DNA of 64,000 nucleotides from Nonomuraea coxensis DSM 45129 (GTDB taxonomy: Bacteria > Actinomycetota > Actinomycetes > Streptosporangiales > Streptosporangiaceae). Below, one piece after another: positions 49,242 through 58,356 of the stretch. Under the pieces are notes generated by a model. That model searched no databases and was not told where the DNA came from. It saw nothing but the letters and a program-made list of their open reading frames with translations. The stretch covers positions 8,898,501 through 8,962,500 of the forward strand of contig NZ_CP068985.1 in the NCBI RefSeq assembly GCF_019397265.1, read 5' to 3'. The translations under genes were made by a program, and so were the position numbers. The first letter of the stretch is position 1. The number at the start of each line of letters is the position of its first letter.

Positions 49242-50648
49242 GTGAGCAGCGGGCTTGTCGACGCGCCGCCCTCCGGGCCGGGCGCGCAGCCGCGCCGGCG
49301 CCGCCGCTGGCTGCGGTGGGCGCTGGCGATCTCGGTGACCGTCGTCCTGCTGGTGGTGGGCGTCGCGGTCGGCGTGCTCGCCAAGCTCAACGGCAACATC
49401 AAGCACGAGGCCGTCACCGCCGACGACCTCGGCACGACCCGCCCGCCCAAGGTCGCCGGCACCGCCATGAACGTCCTGGTGGTCGGCTCCGACCAGCGCG
49501 ACGGCAAGAACGCCAGGTACGGCCGCTCCATCGCGGGCGAGCGCACCGACACGATCATGCTGATGCACGTGTCGTCGAAGCGCGACAACGCGATGGTCGT
49601 CAGCTTCCCGCGCGACTCGCTCGTGCAGCTTCCGGCCTGCCGGGCCGTGGGCGCGTTCCCCGGGCAGCGGGCGCACCTCGGCATGATCAACGAGTCGTTC
49701 AACTCCGGCGGCATCGGCTGCACGTGGAAGACGATCGAGCACCTCACCCACATCCGCATCGACCACTTCGTGAAGGTCGACTTCACCGGCTTCAAGGGCA
49801 TCGTCAACGCCCTCGGCGGCGTCGAGGTCTGCCTGCCGCAGCGCGTGGACGACAAGAAGGCGCTGCTGCACCTGCCCGCCGGCCGGCAGAAGCTCAACGG
49901 CGAGCAGGCGCTCGGCTACGTCCGCGCCCGCTACAGCTTCGGCGACGGCTCCGACATCGGGCGCATCCAGCGGCAGCAGATGTTCATCGCCTCGATGGTG
50001 AAGCAGGTGATGAGCGGCGAGACGCTGACCGACCCGGCCAAGCTGTTCGGCCTGCTCGACGCCGCCACCAAGGCGGTCACCACCGACCGCGACCTGACCA
50101 CCGGTGTGATGAAGGACCTCGCCACCAGCCTCCAGGGGCTCGACGTCGGCAAGATCCGGTTCATCACGACCCCGTGGCACTACTCCCTCACCCAGCCGGG
50201 CCGGGTGGAGTGGACACAGCCGCAGGCCAACCGGCTGTTCCAGATCGTCGCCAAGGACCAGAGCGTCGAGGGCGTCAAGGGCGGCCAGGCCAAGGTGGGC
50301 CGCTCCAAGATCCAGATCGAGCTGCGCAACGGCACCTGGCGCGGCGGCCTCGGCACCCAGGTCGCCGCCTTCCTCGAACAGCGCGGCTACCACATCACCA
50401 AGATCGGCGACACCGCCCGCAAGCCGTACGCGAAGACCACCGTCCTCTACGGCCCCAACGGCGAGACCCGCGTCCCCACTCTCACCGGCGACCTGCTCGG
50501 CGCGACGCTGCGCGAGCTGCCCGCGGCCCGGACCAACAACCTGGTCCTGGTGATCGGCGACGACTGGAAGGGTTTGAAGGCGCTGCGCGCCGACGACAGC
50601 GAGGCGATCAAGGGCTTCGACGCCACGCACGACTCCTGCGCCACCTGA
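49242..50648 (+). CDS. LytR-CpsA-Psr (LCP) family protein with LytR C-terminal domain
   Basis: 468 residues from the GTG preceded by GGGGAG at 6 nt; a TTG at 49230 is less likely. A cytoplasmic basic N-terminus (QPRRRRRWLRW), one helix (ALAISVTVVLLVVGVAVGVL) and the LCP domain: MNVLVVGSDQRDGK, GERTDTIMLMHV, VSFPRDSLVQL and GYVRARYSFGDGSDIGRIQRQ with the catalytic arginines. A C-terminal LytR_C domain begins near 345. LCP enzymes attach wall teichoic-acid-like glycopolymers or arabinogalactan-like polymers to peptidoglycan. TACACT near 49150 may be its -10. Confidence 0.9.
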   Translation: MSSGLVDAPPSGPGAQPRRRRRWLRWALAISVTVVLLVVGVAVGVLAKLNGNIKHEAVTADDLGTTRPPKVAGTAMNVLVVGSDQRDGKNARYGRSIAGERTDTIMLMHVSSKRDNAMVVSFPRDSLVQLPACRAVGAFPGQRAHLGMINESFNSGGIGCTWKTIEHLTHIRIDHFVKVDFTGFKGIVNALGGVEVCLPQRVDDKKALLHLPAGRQKLNGEQALGYVRARYSFGDGSDIGRIQRQQMFIASMVKQVMSGETLTDPAKLFGLLDAATKAVTTDRDLTTGVMKDLATSLQGLDVGKIRFITTPWHYSLTQPGRVEWTQPQANRLFQIVAKDQSVEGVKGGQAKVGRSKIQIELRNGTWRGGLGTQVAAFLEQRGYHITKIGDTARKPYAKTTVLYGPNGETRVPTLTGDLLGATLRELPAARTNNLVLVIGDDWKGLKALRADDSEAIKGFDATHDSCAT

Positions 50649-50666
50649 CGACCGTTCCGCGCCGGA

Positions 50667-50672
50667 TAAAGT
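50667..50672 (+). promoter_or_regulatory. -10 element for leaderless LuxR-type regulator
   Basis: TAAAGT matches TAnnnT and lies 7 nt before the GTG at 50680; CTGACG about 16 bp upstream may serve as -35. No ribosome site precedes the GTG, as expected for a leaderless gene. Confidence 0.4.
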
Positions 50673-50679
50673 CCTTTTC

Positions 50680-53364
50680 GTGCTTTATGGGAGAGCTGGG
50701 GAGACCACCGCCGTCACCGCTCTGCTCGACTCGGCCCGCGACGGCGAGGGCGGCGCCCTGGCGCTGCGCGGGCAGGCCGGCGTCGGCAAGTCCGCCCTCC
50801 TCGACCTGGCCGCCTCCCTCGCGGTCGCGGACGGGATGCGGGTGCTGCGCGCCGACGGCATCGAACCGGAGTCCGACCTCGCCTTCGCCGCCCTGCACCA
50901 GCTCCTGCGGCCGGTGACCGGCCTCCTGGACGCGCTGCCCGGCCCGCAGCGCGACGCGCTGTCCGCCGCCCTCGGCCTCGCGGACACCCCCCACTCCGAC
51001 CGGTTCCTGGTGGGGGCGGGGGCGCTGTCGCTGCTGGCCGAGGCGGCGGCCCCGGACGGGCTCCTGTGCCTGGTGGACGACGTCCAGTGGGTGGACCGGG
51101 CCTCGGCCGACGCCCTGCTGTTCGCGGCCAGGCGGCTGCGCACCGAGCGCGTCGCCGTGCTCTTCTCCGTCCGCGGGGACGCGCCGCTCACGGGCGTGCC
51201 GGAGCTGCGGGTCGGCGGCCTGGACGAGGAGAGCTGCGCCGCCCTGCTCGCCACGGGCGGGCCCGTCGCCCCGGACGTCGTACGGCGGCTGGCGGCCCTG
51301 ACCGGGGGCAACCCGCTCGTGCTGCGCGAGGGCGTGGCCGCGCTGTCGCCCGCGCAGCTCGCCGGGCAGGCGCCCCTGCCGGATCCGCTGCCCGGCGGCG
51401 AGCAGCTGTTCGGCGAGCAGGTGGCCAGGCTGTCCCCGGCCGCCCGCCGGTTCCTGCTGCTCGCGTCCCTGGAGGCCGACCTCGCCCTCGTCGTACGGGC
51501 CGGAGCGGCCGCCGCGGAGGTGCTGCACGAGGTGGAGGCCGCCGGGCTCGTGACCGTGGCCGACGGGACGGTCAGGTTCCGGCATCCGCTCGTCCGGTCG
51601 GCCGCGCACGCCGCCGCCACGTCCGCCGAGGTGCGGGCCGCGCACGCCACCCTGGCCGGCCTGGTGACGGGCGACCGGCGGGCGCTGCACCTGGCCGCGG
51701 CCGCCCTGGGCCCGGACGAGCCGATCGCCGCCGAGCTCGCCGCCGCCGCCGGGCGGGCCCGCGAGCGCGGCGGCCACGGGGACGCGGCCACGGCGTTCGC
51801 CCGCGCCGCCGAGCTCACCCCCGATCCCCTGCGCAGGGCCGGACGCCTCAAGGACGCCGCCACCGCCGCCTGGCTCGCCGGCCGTCCCGGCCAGGCCCAG
51901 AGCCACCTCGCCGAGGCCCGCGAGCTCGCCGAGCGCGGGGAGAGCGGGGAGGGCGGGCTGCTGGAGGAGATCGCGCAGCTGCGCGGCCGGTTCGAGCTGA
52001 ACAGCGGCGACGCCTCCGAGGCCGTCAGGATCCTCTCCGCGGGCGAGGGCATCGAGCTGCTGGCCGACGCCTCCGAGGCGGCCGGTTATGTGGGCGACGT
52101 GCCCGCCATCGTGGAGCTGGGCCGCCGGGCGAGCAGGCACCCGCCCGGCTTCCTCCGCGACGTGGTGACCGGCATCGGCGCCATGCTGGAGGACGGCAGC
52201 GGCGGCGAGCTGCTGCGCGGGGCGCTGGCCCGGACCGGCGAGCTGAGCCTGGCGGCGGAGCTGCTGTGGGCGTCGGCGGCGGCGAGCTATCTCGGGGAGT
52301 CCGACGTCTCCGCCGAGCTGGTCGAGCGGGCCGGGCGCGTGGCCCGCGTGTCGGGGATGGTGGGGCAGCTCCCGGTCGTGCTGGAGTTCGTGGCCACGGG
52401 CGAGCGTTTCAAGGGCCGCCTGGCCGAGAGCGCCGCCGTCGCCGAGGAGGGCCTGCAGCTCGCCCGCGAGGCCGGCTACACCAACTCGGTCGCCGCCCAC
52501 CTCGCCAACCTGGCCGTCGTGGCCGCGCTGCGCGGCGAGGAGGAACGCTGCCGCGACCTGGCGGAGGAGGCGCTCGCCATCGCCGTCCCGCACCGGATCG
52601 GCCTGCGCGCCGGCGTCGCCGGGTACGCGCTGGCGCTCCTGGACCTCGGCCTCGGCCGGTACGCGGCGGCGCACGCCCGGTTCGCGGCGCTCGCCGCGGC
52701 CGGACCCGGCGCCGGCCATCCCACGGTGACCTGGCGCTCCACCCCGGACCGGGTGGAGGCCGCCCTCGCGGCGGGCGAGCACGCGGACGCGGCGGAGGCG
52801 CTGGCGGCGTACGAGCGGTGGGTGGCGCACGCCGTCACCGACGAGGCGCGGGCGCTGCTGGCCCGCTGCCGCGCCCTGCTCGCCGCCCCCGGAGCGGACG
52901 CCGAGCTGTTCGAGGAGGCGCTGAGCCGGCACGGCGAGCCCGTGGAGCGGGCGCGCACCGCGCTGCTGTACGGCGAGCGGCTGCGCCGCGCCCAGCGGCC
53001 CGGCCAGGCCAGGAACCACCTGCGGGCGGCGCTGGAGACGTTCGAGCGGCTGGGCGCGGCCCCCTGGGCGGAGCGGGCGCGCGGCGAGCTGCGCGCGGCG
53101 GGTGAGGCGGCGGCCCGGCCCGCGGCCGGCGACCCCGAGACCGTGCTGACGCCGCAGGAGCTGCGCATCGCCCGGCTGGTGGCGGAAGGCGCCTCCAGCA
53201 AGGAGGTCGCGGCCCGGCTGTTCCTCAGCCCGCGCACCGTGGAGTACCACCTCTACAAGATCTATCCCAAGCTGGGCGTCACGACCCGTACCGAGCTGGC
53301 CCGGCTGCTCGTGACGGCCAGTAGTCCTACGGAAGGCGTCCGCGCCCGCGCCCGGCAGGGTTGA
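50680..53364 (+). CDS. LuxR family regulator with AAA ATPase domain (LAL type)
   Basis: 894 residues. P-loop ALRGQAGVGKSALLDLA at about residues 27-43, Walker B-like LLCLVDDVQWVD, a long helical TPR-like region, and a C-terminal GerE HTH (LTPQELRIARLVAEGASSKEV, then SPRTVEYHLYKIYPKLGV). LAL regulators activate metabolism genes, often when a sugar or stress ligand binds the ATPase module. The alpha/beta hydrolase starts 4 bp after the stop, so they are probably cotranscribed. Confidence 0.9.
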   Translation: MLYGRAGETTAVTALLDSARDGEGGALALRGQAGVGKSALLDLAASLAVADGMRVLRADGIEPESDLAFAALHQLLRPVTGLLDALPGPQRDALSAALGLADTPHSDRFLVGAGALSLLAEAAAPDGLLCLVDDVQWVDRASADALLFAARRLRTERVAVLFSVRGDAPLTGVPELRVGGLDEESCAALLATGGPVAPDVVRRLAALTGGNPLVLREGVAALSPAQLAGQAPLPDPLPGGEQLFGEQVARLSPAARRFLLLASLEADLALVVRAGAAAAEVLHEVEAAGLVTVADGTVRFRHPLVRSAAHAAATSAEVRAAHATLAGLVTGDRRALHLAAAALGPDEPIAAELAAAAGRARERGGHGDAATAFARAAELTPDPLRRAGRLKDAATAAWLAGRPGQAQSHLAEARELAERGESGEGGLLEEIAQLRGRFELNSGDASEAVRILSAGEGIELLADASEAAGYVGDVPAIVELGRRASRHPPGFLRDVVTGIGAMLEDGSGGELLRGALARTGELSLAAELLWASAAASYLGESDVSAELVERAGRVARVSGMVGQLPVVLEFVATGERFKGRLAESAAVAEEGLQLAREAGYTNSVAAHLANLAVVAALRGEEERCRDLAEEALAIAVPHRIGLRAGVAGYALALLDLGLGRYAAAHARFAALAAAGPGAGHPTVTWRSTPDRVEAALAAGEHADAAEALAAYERWVAHAVTDEARALLARCRALLAAPGADAELFEEALSRHGEPVERARTALLYGERLRRAQRPGQARNHLRAALETFERLGAAPWAERARGELRAAGEAAARPAAGDPETVLTPQELRIARLVAEGASSKEVAARLFLSPRTVEYHLYKIYPKLGVTTRTELARLLVTASSPTEGVRARARQG

Positions 53365-53368
53365 GCCC

Positions 53369-54268
53369 ATGACAACGAACATGATCGAGATCAACGGCGG
53401 GGACCTGTGGACCGAGGAGTTCGGGGACCCCGCGCACCCGCCGATCCTGCTGGTGATGGGGTCGATGTCGCAGGGCGTCCTGTGGCCGGACGAGCTCGTC
53501 GGGCGACTGGTCGCCGCGGGCCGCCGGGTCATCAGGTACGACCACCGCGACACCGGCCGCTCCGCCACCTTCGACTTCGCCGAGCAGCCGTACACCTGGC
53601 ACGACATCAGGGACGACGTGCTGCGGGTGATGGACGGGTACGGGCTGGAGTCCGCGCATCTCGTCTGCCACTCGGCGGGCGGCCTGCTCGGCCAGTTCAT
53701 CGCCGTGGAGCGGCCCGAACGGGTGCGCACCCTCACCGTGATCGGCTCCTCGCCGCTGGGCGGGCACGAGGGCGCGACCATCCTGCGGGCGCTCACCGGG
53801 CAGCCGCAGCCGGAGGGGAGCCTGCCGCCGCCCCGGCCGGAGTTCGTGGCGTACTACACCAGGATGATCACCGCGCCGCCGCCCGCCGACCGGCGCGAGC
53901 AGGTGCGGCGGATGATCGACGAGGCCCGGGTGCTGCACGGCACGGCGCTGCCGTTCGACGAGGACGCCGAGCGCCGGCTCCAGGAACGGGTGCTGGAGCG
54001 GGCCCGGGACCTGTCGTCCGTGACCAACCACCGCCTGGCGCACGCGGCCTGCCCCGACTTCGAGCCTGAGGGCGTGCTCGGGCGGGTGCAGGCGCCGACG
54101 CTGGTGATCGAGGGCACCCACGAGCCCGCCAAGCCCGGGCACGGAGCCCTCATCGCCGAGCGGATCCCCGGCGCGGAGCTGCTGATGATCGACGGGATGG
54201 GGCACACGATGCCGCCCCAGGTCCACGCGGAGCTGGCCGCCGCGATCATCCGTCACACCGCGCCGTGA
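53369..54268 (+). CDS. Alpha/beta hydrolase
   Basis: 299 residues. Oxyanion-region LLVMGSMSQGVLWP, the strand RRVIRYDHRDTGRS, nucleophile elbow CHSAGG (Ser about residue 112), acid Asp in a late strand and His in DGMGHTMPPQ. The lid insert (about 150-220) is medium-sized. A serine hydrolase of unknown substrate, resembling TesB/haloperoxidase-type enzymes without other cofactors. Paired with the upstream LAL regulator. Confidence 0.87.
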   Translation: MTTNMIEINGGDLWTEEFGDPAHPPILLVMGSMSQGVLWPDELVGRLVAAGRRVIRYDHRDTGRSATFDFAEQPYTWHDIRDDVLRVMDGYGLESAHLVCHSAGGLLGQFIAVERPERVRTLTVIGSSPLGGHEGATILRALTGQPQPEGSLPPPRPEFVAYYTRMITAPPPADRREQVRRMIDEARVLHGTALPFDEDAERRLQERVLERARDLSSVTNHRLAHAACPDFEPEGVLGRVQAPTLVIEGTHEPAKPGHGALIAERIPGAELLMIDGMGHTMPPQVHAELAAAIIRHTAP

Positions 54269-54334
54269 CCCGCCGGGTGGGTCGCCGCCCGGCTCCGGCG
54301 CCGCGGGCACGCCCGCCCGGCCGGGCCGGGCGGG

Positions 54335-54505
54335 TCATCGCCCGCGCTCGGACTCCTGCTCCGAGGCCGTGGACGGGTACAGCTCCTCGCGCCGCGTGTC
54401 GGCGCCCAGCTCCTCGCGAAGCCGGTCGTAGTCGATGTTGTGGTTGGCGTACTTCAGCTGGCGAGCGACCTTCGTCTGCTTCGCCTTGGCTCTTCCTCGG
54501 CCCAT
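54335..54505 (-). CDS. DUF3073 protein
   Basis: 56 residues, MGRGRAKAKQTKVARQLKYA, then DRLREELGADTR and an acidic tail. The N-terminal basic block and the DxDRLxxELG pattern define DUF3073, a short conserved actinobacterial protein of unknown function. GGGAG lies 5 nt before the ATG. Convergent with the hydrolase gene, divergent from the ArsR gene with 86 bp between starts. Confidence 0.92.
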   Translation of the reverse strand: MGRGRAKAKQTKVARQLKYANHNIDYDRLREELGADTRREELYPSTASEQESERGR

Positions 54506-54579
54506 GGCTACTCCCTAGTCCCCGCCGCCATACTATCCAACGACGTTACGACTTGAAGAATTATGCAACCGCACTGGAT

Positions 54580-54585
54580 TAGTCT
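54580..54585 (+). promoter_or_regulatory. -10 element for leaderless ArsR gene
   Basis: TAGTCT matches TAnnnT, ends 6 nt before the ATG at 54592, and no ribosome site is present. TTG...CAA half sites at 54553-54568 may form an ArsR operator. Confidence 0.45.
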
Positions 54586-54591
54586 TGCAGT

Positions 54592-54924
54592 ATGCACGTG
54601 GAGGTCTATCAGGCCAAAGCCGACTTCTTCCGTACGCTCGGCCACCCCGCTCGCATCAGAGTGTTGGAGCTTCTTCAGGAAGGGCCCCTACCCGTCAGGG
54701 ACCTGCTGGCCCAGATCGACATCGAGCCGTCGAGCCTTTCCCAGCAGCTCGCGGTCCTGCGCAGGGCGGGGATCGTGAGCGCCATCCGCGAGGGCAGCAC
54801 GGTGGTCTACACGCTGGCCACGCCCGAGCTGGCCGATCTGCTCGGCGCCGCCCGCCGGATTCTCACCGACATGCTCGCCGACCAGGGCGAGCTGCTCGCC
54901 GAGCTGAGAGCCGAGGTCACCTAG
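54592..54924 (+). CDS. ArsR family winged-helix regulator
   Basis: 110 residues. Winged HTH FRTLGHPARIRVLELLQEGP and VRDLLAQIDIEPSSLSQQL, then VSAIREGSTVVYTLATPELA. No cysteine metal site of the ELCV type is present, so it is probably not a metal sensor; similar proteins respond to redox or small molecules. Precedes menB by 60 bp in the same direction and has its own leaderless start. Confidence 0.88.
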   Translation: MHVEVYQAKADFFRTLGHPARIRVLELLQEGPLPVRDLLAQIDIEPSSLSQQLAVLRRAGIVSAIREGSTVVYTLATPELADLLGAARRILTDMLADQGELLAELRAEVT

Positions 54925-54971
54925 CGGGGCCGCCGCGCGGTGGGGCCGAATGGGCGGAGGGCCAGATCAAG

Positions 54972-54977
54972 TAGGCT
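54972..54977 (+). promoter_or_regulatory. -10 element for leaderless menB
   Basis: TAGGCT matches TAnnnT and ends 7 nt before the ATG at 54985. No Shine-Dalgarno precedes that ATG. A matching -35 is not clear. Confidence 0.4.
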
Positions 54978-54984
54978 CCTGGCC

Positions 54985-55863
<879 letters not shown>

Positions 55864-55878
55864 GGCCGCCGGTCGCCC

Positions 55879-56659
55879 ATGAGGATCGTGGTCCCTGAGG
55901 CGCTGACCGCCTCGCACGTCAAATGGGACGGCGAGGCCGGCCGCGCTCAAGCTGCAGCCGGTCAACGACGAGAACGCCACCGAGGCCGTGGGCCTCGCCG
56001 CCTGGGACGGCGACGGCGTGGTCCGCCTGCTCGCCGCCGACCCGGCGACCGGCACCCTGCTGCTGGAGCGCCTGCACGCCGGGCGCTCGCTGTCGGCGCT
56101 GCCTGACGACCTCGCGGCGCTGGAGATCCTCACCGCCCTCCTCGCCCGCCTGGTCTCCCGTCCCGCCCCGCCCGGCCTGCGCCGCCTGGCGGACATCGCC
56201 CAGGACCTGCTCGACGACGTGGACCAGGCGCACACCGCGCTGCCGCGCGAGCGGGACCGCCGCCTGCTGCGCGACTGCGCCGGCGCGCTCGCCGAGGTCG
56301 TGGCCGAGCCCGGCGACCGGCTGCTGCACTGGGACCTGCACTACGACAACGTGCTGGCGGCCGACCGCGAGCCGTGGCTGGCCATCGATCCCAAGCCGCT
56401 GGCCGGCGACCCCGGCTTCGACCTGCTGCCCGCGCTGCGCAACCGGTGGGACGATTTGGTGGCCACCGGCGACGTGGGGCGGGCGGTGCTGCGCCGCTTC
56501 GACCTGATGGCCGCCGGGCTCGGCCTCGACCCCGCCCGCGCGGCCCGCTGGACGCTCGGCCGGGTGCTGCAGAACGCCCTGTGGGACGTCGAGGCCGGGG
56601 CGGACCACCTCGACGAGACGCACGTCACGCTCGCCGCGGCGATCCAGCACCGGCTCTAG
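55879..56659 (+). pseudogene. Aminoglycoside phosphotransferase-like gene with internal deletion
   Basis: The ATG at 55879 opens MRIVVPEALTASHVKWDGEAGR, the normal start of streptomycin-6-phosphotransferase-like proteins. Immediately after, in another frame, comes ALKLQPVNDENATEAVGL and the rest of the kinase domain, so roughly 40-45 codons of the N-lobe and its frame are missing. The remainder (open to 56659) keeps the catalytic HWDLHYDNVL and AIDPKPLAGDPGFDLLP. A GTG at 55988 could yield a 223-residue fragment without the nucleotide-binding lobe. It is therefore probably inactive. Placed directly behind menB, unrelated in function. Confidence 0.72.
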
Positions 56660-56736
56660 GCCCTCGGCACGGCCGCCGGCCTCAGGTCCTCGGCACTGCC
56701 GCCGCCCTCAGGCCCTCGGCACGGCCGCCGGCCCTA
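56659..56736. repeat. Three 26-bp tandem repeats at convergent gene ends
   Basis: Units at 56659, 56685 and 56711 share GGCCCTCGGCACGGCC-type sequence; the first and third are nearly identical. Located between the phosphotransferase stop and the quinone oxidoreductase stop. GGCC inverted segments could fold into hairpins that act as a bidirectional terminator. Confidence 0.7.
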
Positions 56737-57657
56737 GACCGTGAGGACGATCTTGCCGCGGCCGTGGCCGGTCTCGATCTCGCGGTGCGCGTCCGCCGCC
56801 GCCTCCAGCGGGTACGTCCGCCGCACCGTCCAGGCGAAGCGCCCCTCCGCGTACAGCCGCGCGTAGCGCCCCAGCCGCTCGGCCGTGCGCTCACCGCGCG
56901 TCACCTGCACGCCCAGCCCGGCGGCCCGCCCGTGCTCGACCAGCGTGACGACGCGGCCGGGGTCGGCGACCAGTTCCAGGGAGACGTCCAGCGCGTGGCC
57001 CCCCGCGCCGTCCAGGGCGGCGTCCACGCCGCCGGGCGCGAGGGCCCGCACCCGGTCGGCCAGCCCCTCGCCGTACACGACCGGCTCGGCGCCCAGCTCG
57101 CGCAGGTGGTCGTGGTTGACCTCGCGGGCGGTGCCGATCACCCGCACCCCGCGGGTACGGGCGATCTGCGCCGCGGCCGTGCCGACGGCGCCGGCCGCGC
57201 CGTGCACGAGCAGCGTCTCCCCTTCCTTCAGCCCGAGCTGGTCGAGGGCCAGTTCGGCGGTCTGCACGCCCGCGGTCAGCCCGCCCGCCACCTCCCACGG
57301 CACGCCGGACGGCTTGGGGGCCACGTCGGCGGCGTCCACCACGACGTACTCGGCGTAGGCGAACAGCCGGGAGAAGCCCAGCACCTCGTCCCCGGCGGCC
57401 ACGCCGCGCACGCCCGCGCCGACCTGGTCCACCACCCCGGCGAACTCGTTGCCCGGGATGCGCGGGAAGTCCACCTCGCCCAGGTACGGCGGCAGCCAGC
57501 CGCCGCGCACCGCCGCGTCGAAGGGCTGCACACCGGCGGCCCGTACGCGCACCCGCACCTGGCCAGGACCCGCCTGCGGGGCGGGCAGCTCCATCACCTT
57601 CAGCACCTCGGGGCCGCCCGGCGTGGCGAACGCCGCGGCCCTCATCGACTCACTCAT
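56734..57657 (-). CDS. Zinc-less NADP-dependent quinone oxidoreductase
   Basis: 307 residues; an ATG four codons in (MRAAAF) is an equally likely start. GroES-like domain with RVRVRAAGVQPFDAAVRGG and GNEFAGVVDQVGAGV, then the Rossmann part LLVHGAAGAVGTAAAQIAR (NADP motif AxxGxxG), and a long loop ending ADAHREIETGHGRGKIVL. No zinc ligands, so it belongs to the quinone oxidoreductase/zeta-crystallin class that reduces quinones or enones. Monocistronic, convergent with the damaged phosphotransferase. Confidence 0.9.
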   Translation of the reverse strand: MSESMRAAAFATPGGPEVLKVMELPAPQAGPGQVRVRVRAAGVQPFDAAVRGGWLPPYLGEVDFPRIPGNEFAGVVDQVGAGVRGVAAGDEVLGFSRLFAYAEYVVVDAADVAPKPSGVPWEVAGGLTAGVQTAELALDQLGLKEGETLLVHGAAGAVGTAAAQIARTRGVRVIGTAREVNHDHLRELGAEPVVYGEGLADRVRALAPGGVDAALDGAGGHALDVSLELVADPGRVVTLVEHGRAAGLGVQVTRGERTAERLGRYARLYAEGRFAWTVRRTYPLEAAADAHREIETGHGRGKIVLTV

Positions 57658-57746
57658 GGGCCCAGCGTGCTACCTCAACCGAGGTTGAGATCAAGTCCAT
57701 CCGACTTTGTATCCCATTTCGGGAACTTTCCTCTTTACTCGTACTT

Positions 57747-57756
57747 TATCTAGATA
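57747..57756 (+). promoter_or_regulatory. AT-rich palindrome in the flotillin operon promoter
   Basis: TATCTAGATA is a perfect 10-bp palindrome in an AT-rich stretch (57700-57790) upstream of the YqiJ-like gene. It may overlap the -10 element or be a repressor site. The base composition marks this as the promoter region of the 57802-64000 operon. Confidence 0.4.
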
Positions 57757-57801
57757 TAGTCCGTCGAGACATCGATACGGGGATGGACACAACGGGGCAA
57801 G

Positions 57802-58356
57802 ATGGGCGAGTTCTTCAGCACGGTGTTGAGTTTTCCGACTGTCGTTTTCAGCTTCCTTCTCGTGGTGGTCGTCGGTTATTGGCTGATCGTCGTCACCGGC
57901 GTCCTGGAGCTGGACGACAGCGACGCCGTCTGGCTGGGCCTCGGGGGAGCTCCGGCCGGCGTCACGCTCTCGCTGCTGATCGCGCTCGCCTGGCTGCTGT
58001 GCCTGATCGGCAGCCAGGTCGTGAGCGGCGGCCCGCTGATCGCCGTGCCCTTCGCCGCCGCCGGCCTCGCCTGGCTCGTCACCCGCGGCCTGCTCGGACC
58101 GCTGCGCAGGCTGGTCCCGGACGGGGACCGGCACTCGCGCGGCGACTTCGTCGGCCAGGCGTGCGTCATCCGGACCGGCTCGGCGACCCCTGACTTCGGC
58201 CAGGCCGAGGTCACCGCGGCCGACGGCTCGACAGCCCTGGTGCAGGTCCGTACGACCGGCGCCGACCGCCTGTCCCGCGGCGACCGCGCCCTCATCTTCG
58301 ACTACGACAAAGACGGCGAATTCTTCTGGGTCATGCCGCATGAAAGCGAGGTTTGA
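57802..58356 (+). CDS. YqiJ-like (NfeD-related) membrane protein
   Basis: 184 residues. Three helices (VVFSFLLVVVVGYWLIVVTG, VTLSLLIALAWLLCLIG and PLIAVPFAAAGLAWLVTRG) precede an OB-fold-like C-terminus (GQACVIRTGSATPDFGQAEV, ending DKDGEFFWVMPHE). This is the build of YqiJ proteins that accompany flotillins. It probably forms a membrane scaffold with the flotillin encoded next; stop and start overlap (TGATG). Weak ribosome site. Confidence 0.75.
   Translation: MGEFFSTVLSFPTVVFSFLLVVVVGYWLIVVTGVLELDDSDAVWLGLGGAPAGVTLSLLIALAWLLCLIGSQVVSGGPLIAVPFAAAGLAWLVTRGLLGPLRRLVPDGDRHSRGDFVGQACVIRTGSATPDFGQAEVTAADGSTALVQVRTTGADRLSRGDRALIFDYDKDGEFFWVMPHESEV

Noticed and set aside
50608..53796. A 1062-codon minus-strand frame opposite the LAL regulator
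   Set aside because: Same reasons; the plus strand has P-loop, TPR and GerE HTH domains in order.
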